A stretch of DNA of 7,098 nt from Candidatus Omnitrophota bacterium (GTDB lineage: Bacteria; Omnitrophota; Gorgyraeia; Zapsychrales; Fredricksoniimonadaceae), in contig JAGNTT010000098.1 of the NCBI GenBank assembly GCA_017987425.1, forward strand, positions 1-7,098. Reading direction: 5' to 3'. The position numbers were made by a program, and so were the translations under genes. Shown piece by piece: positions 6,063-7,098 of this stretch. Positions within the stretch are counted from its first letter, which is position 1. Every line of letters starts with the position of its first letter. Below the pieces are notes generated by a model. The model had not been told where the DNA came from. It made no database searches and saw only the letters and a list, made by a program, of their open reading frames with translations.

Positions 6063-6491
6063 ATGAACACGATCGAATGCAAAGGAAGCTGTTTGTGCGG
6101 CGCGGTGCGCGTGAGCGCGGCGGTCCAATCCCGGCATTTGGGCGCGTGCCATTGCACGATGTGCCAGAAGTGGGGAGGCGGCCCGCTCATGACCATTGAA
6201 AGCATGGCCGTCCATTTCGAAGGCGAAGAGAACATCACTGTCTACAATTCTTCCGCCTGGGCCGAACGCGGGTTCTGCGCCAAATGCGGCAGTCACTTGT
6301 TTTACCGGTTGAAAAACGGTCCCCGCTATTTTCTGCCGTTGGGCATTGTGAATGACGGAAAGGAATGGTCATTCGACCACCAGATTTTCATCGACGAGAA
6401 ACCGGCATCCTACGCGTTTGCCAATCAGACCAAGACTATGACGGGCGCGGAAGTTTTCGCTCAATTCGCCCCTGAGGGAGAAAGCAGTTAA
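6063..6491 (+). CDS. GFA-family (glutathione-dependent formaldehyde-activating enzyme-like) zinc protein
   Basis: The 142-residue product has the complete cysteine set of the GFA/CENP-V fold. C10 and C12 (GSCLCGAV) with C72 and C75 (FCAKCGSHLF) form the structural zinc site. C29, C31 and C34 (ACHCTMCQKW) form the second, labile zinc site. The family is named for the enzyme forming S-hydroxymethylglutathione, but most bacterial members have no proven substrate and that reaction should not be assumed here. The start at 6063 is set by GGAGGG at 6053-6058; a longer open frame back to 5970 overlaps the acetyltransferase gene and is rejected. It is the third gene of the operon, 13 bases after the previous stop. 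Residues beyond about 95 match the usual closing strands, so the gene looks intact. Confidence 0.9.
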   Translation: MNTIECKGSCLCGAVRVSAAVQSRHLGACHCTMCQKWGGGPLMTIESMAVHFEGEENITVYNSSAWAERGFCAKCGSHLFYRLKNGPRYFLPLGIVNDGKEWSFDHQIFIDEKPASYAFANQTKTMTGAEVFAQFAPEGESS

Positions 6492-6492
6492 T

Positions 6493-6900
6493 ATGGCCAA
6501 AGCAAAACCCACAGTGCAAAGTTTCATGACATCGAATGTCGAAACAGTTTCGGGTGAAAAAACCTTAAAAGACGCCATCGCTCTTATGCAGGCCAGGAAG
6601 ATCCGCCATCTGCCGGTCATGATGAATGATCGTGTCGTCGGGATCATCTCCGACCGCGACATAAAAGCGGCGCTGTCCATGGTAGGCGTGGATCCGTCCA
6701 AAAGCCTTGTTCATTATTTCTGCACGGACGCTGTATATACGGTGAGCCCCGACATGCCGCTCGATAAGGTGTCCGAGGTGATGGCCGAGCATCATTACGG
6801 TTCAGCGGTGGTCACGAAGAACGATGAGGTTGTCGGCATCATTACCGTTGTCGACATCTGCAAGGCGTTGGCTTATTTGATCCGTCAGCATTATCATTGA
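6493..6900 (+). CDS. Stand-alone two-CBS-domain protein
   Basis: The 135-residue product is almost entirely a tandem pair of CBS domains (a Bateman module), which typically bind adenine nucleotides or S-adenosylmethionine. The first spans about 8-60 (VQSFMTSNVETVSGEKTL ... RHLPVMMNDRVVGIISDRDI). The second spans about 75-130 (FCTDAVYTVSPDMPL ... YGSAVVTKNDEVVGIITVVDI). Each ends in the characteristic VGII-x2-x-DI strand. There is no attached enzyme, channel or transporter domain, so it would act as a soluble sensor or as a regulatory subunit of another protein. The start ATG lies one base after the TAA of the preceding gene, so translation is probably coupled. GAGGGAG (6474-6480), inside the preceding gene, is the likely ribosome site at a long spacing of 12. 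It is the last gene of the operon. Confidence 0.92.
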   Translation: MAKAKPTVQSFMTSNVETVSGEKTLKDAIALMQARKIRHLPVMMNDRVVGIISDRDIKAALSMVGVDPSKSLVHYFCTDAVYTVSPDMPLDKVSEVMAEHHYGSAVVTKNDEVVGIITVVDICKALAYLIRQHYH

Positions 6901-6944
6901 GGCTGAAACTATGCGTGAAGATACGGTATTATCCAAGTGAACGA

Positions 6945-7014
6945 CTGGGGACTTGGGGTACTGGACCCTGGGGTTCCCCAGCGACCCAGAATCCCGGTGC
7001 CCCAGGGATTTTTT
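6945..7014 (+). terminator. Terminator with competing G/C-tract pairings at the operon end
   Basis: CCCTGGGG (6966-6973) and CCCCAGGG (7000-7007) pair perfectly over eight bases and are followed by a T tract (7009-7014), as in an intrinsic terminator. The loop is long (26 bases). Further copies of the pairing blocks lie nearby: CTGGGG at 6945-6950 and 6968-6973, TTGGGG at 6953-6958, and CCCCAG at 6976-6981 and 7000-7005. Several alternative, mutually exclusive hairpins are therefore possible. The simplest reading is the end of the four-gene operon; an attenuator for the next gene is a second option. Confidence 0.72.
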
Positions 7015-7039
7015 AACAATTTGAAAGGGAATTGAATTC

Positions 7040-7098
7040 ATGAATCACTTTAAACTTGTCCTGCCCGAATTTATGAATGAGCAGGGCGTGCTCTTCGG
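7040..7098 (+). CDS. Acyl-CoA thioesterase, hotdog fold (N-terminal part only)
   Basis: Only the first 19 complete codons are inside the window. They read MNHFKLVLPEFMNEQGVLF, followed by a partial glycine codon. The stretch LVLPE-x-MN-x-x-G-x-LFG is the well-known opening of YciA/BACH-type acyl-CoA hydrolases, which split acyl-CoA into free fatty acid and CoA in the cytoplasm. The ATG at 7040 has AAAGGGA (7024-7030) about 9 bases before it. The gene follows the G/C-tract terminator region by 25 bases, with no separate strong promoter seen between them. The call rests on one short motif; the active-site region is beyond the window. Confidence 0.72.
   Translation, partial: MNHFKLVLPEFMNEQGVLF

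Noticed and set aside
6911..6940. Nine-codon reading frame after the CBS gene
   Set aside because: It is too short and has no ribosome site; it is most likely chance.

Overview
The window looks like chromosomal DNA of a Gram-negative-type bacterium with roughly balanced base composition: dense short transcription units, Shine-Dalgarno sites ahead of nearly every gene, sigma70-like promoters and rho-independent terminators. It contains no rRNA or tRNA gene, no transposase and no phage gene. The lineage cannot be fixed from sequence reading alone. A candidate-phylum bacterium such as Omnitrophota is a guess from general style, not a conclusion.

Layout. A membrane-protein gene runs leftward off the start of the window (positions 193 to 1). 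A 526-base divergent intergenic region follows. It holds a leftward TTGACA promoter, a purine-rich stretch, a striking exact array of about 18 copies of the heptamer GACGTAA (458-582), five degenerate heptamers of the same family in inverted orientation (610-644), and a rightward promoter. That promoter reads into a RecF/OLD-like AAA ATPase gene (726-2333), closed by a strong intrinsic terminator (2372-2420). A 320-base gap carries that terminator, a second AT-rich inverted repeat, and a promoter for a predicted exported protein with an NTF2-like middle (2654-3727). Next are a six-helix voltage-gated-type potassium channel with a C-terminal zinc ribbon (3966-4778), and a four-gene operon (4923-6900). 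The operon encodes an isoprenylcysteine methyltransferase-family membrane protein, a GNAT acetyltransferase, a GFA-family zinc protein and a two-CBS-domain protein. A G/C-tract-rich terminator region (6945-7014) precedes the start of a hotdog-fold acyl-CoA thioesterase gene that runs off the right end.

How the parts relate. The four operon genes are 1 to 13 bases apart and should be co-transcribed, but their products do not form a recognisable pathway. The channel gene and the operon each start from an almost identical promoter (CATAGACG, 17 bases, TATACTCTGRCCTT), which suggests co-expression. The most unusual object is the heptamer array with its inverted, decayed partner between two divergent promoters. 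No complete defence system, CRISPR array or mobile element was found. The ATPase stands alone, with no partner nuclease beside it.
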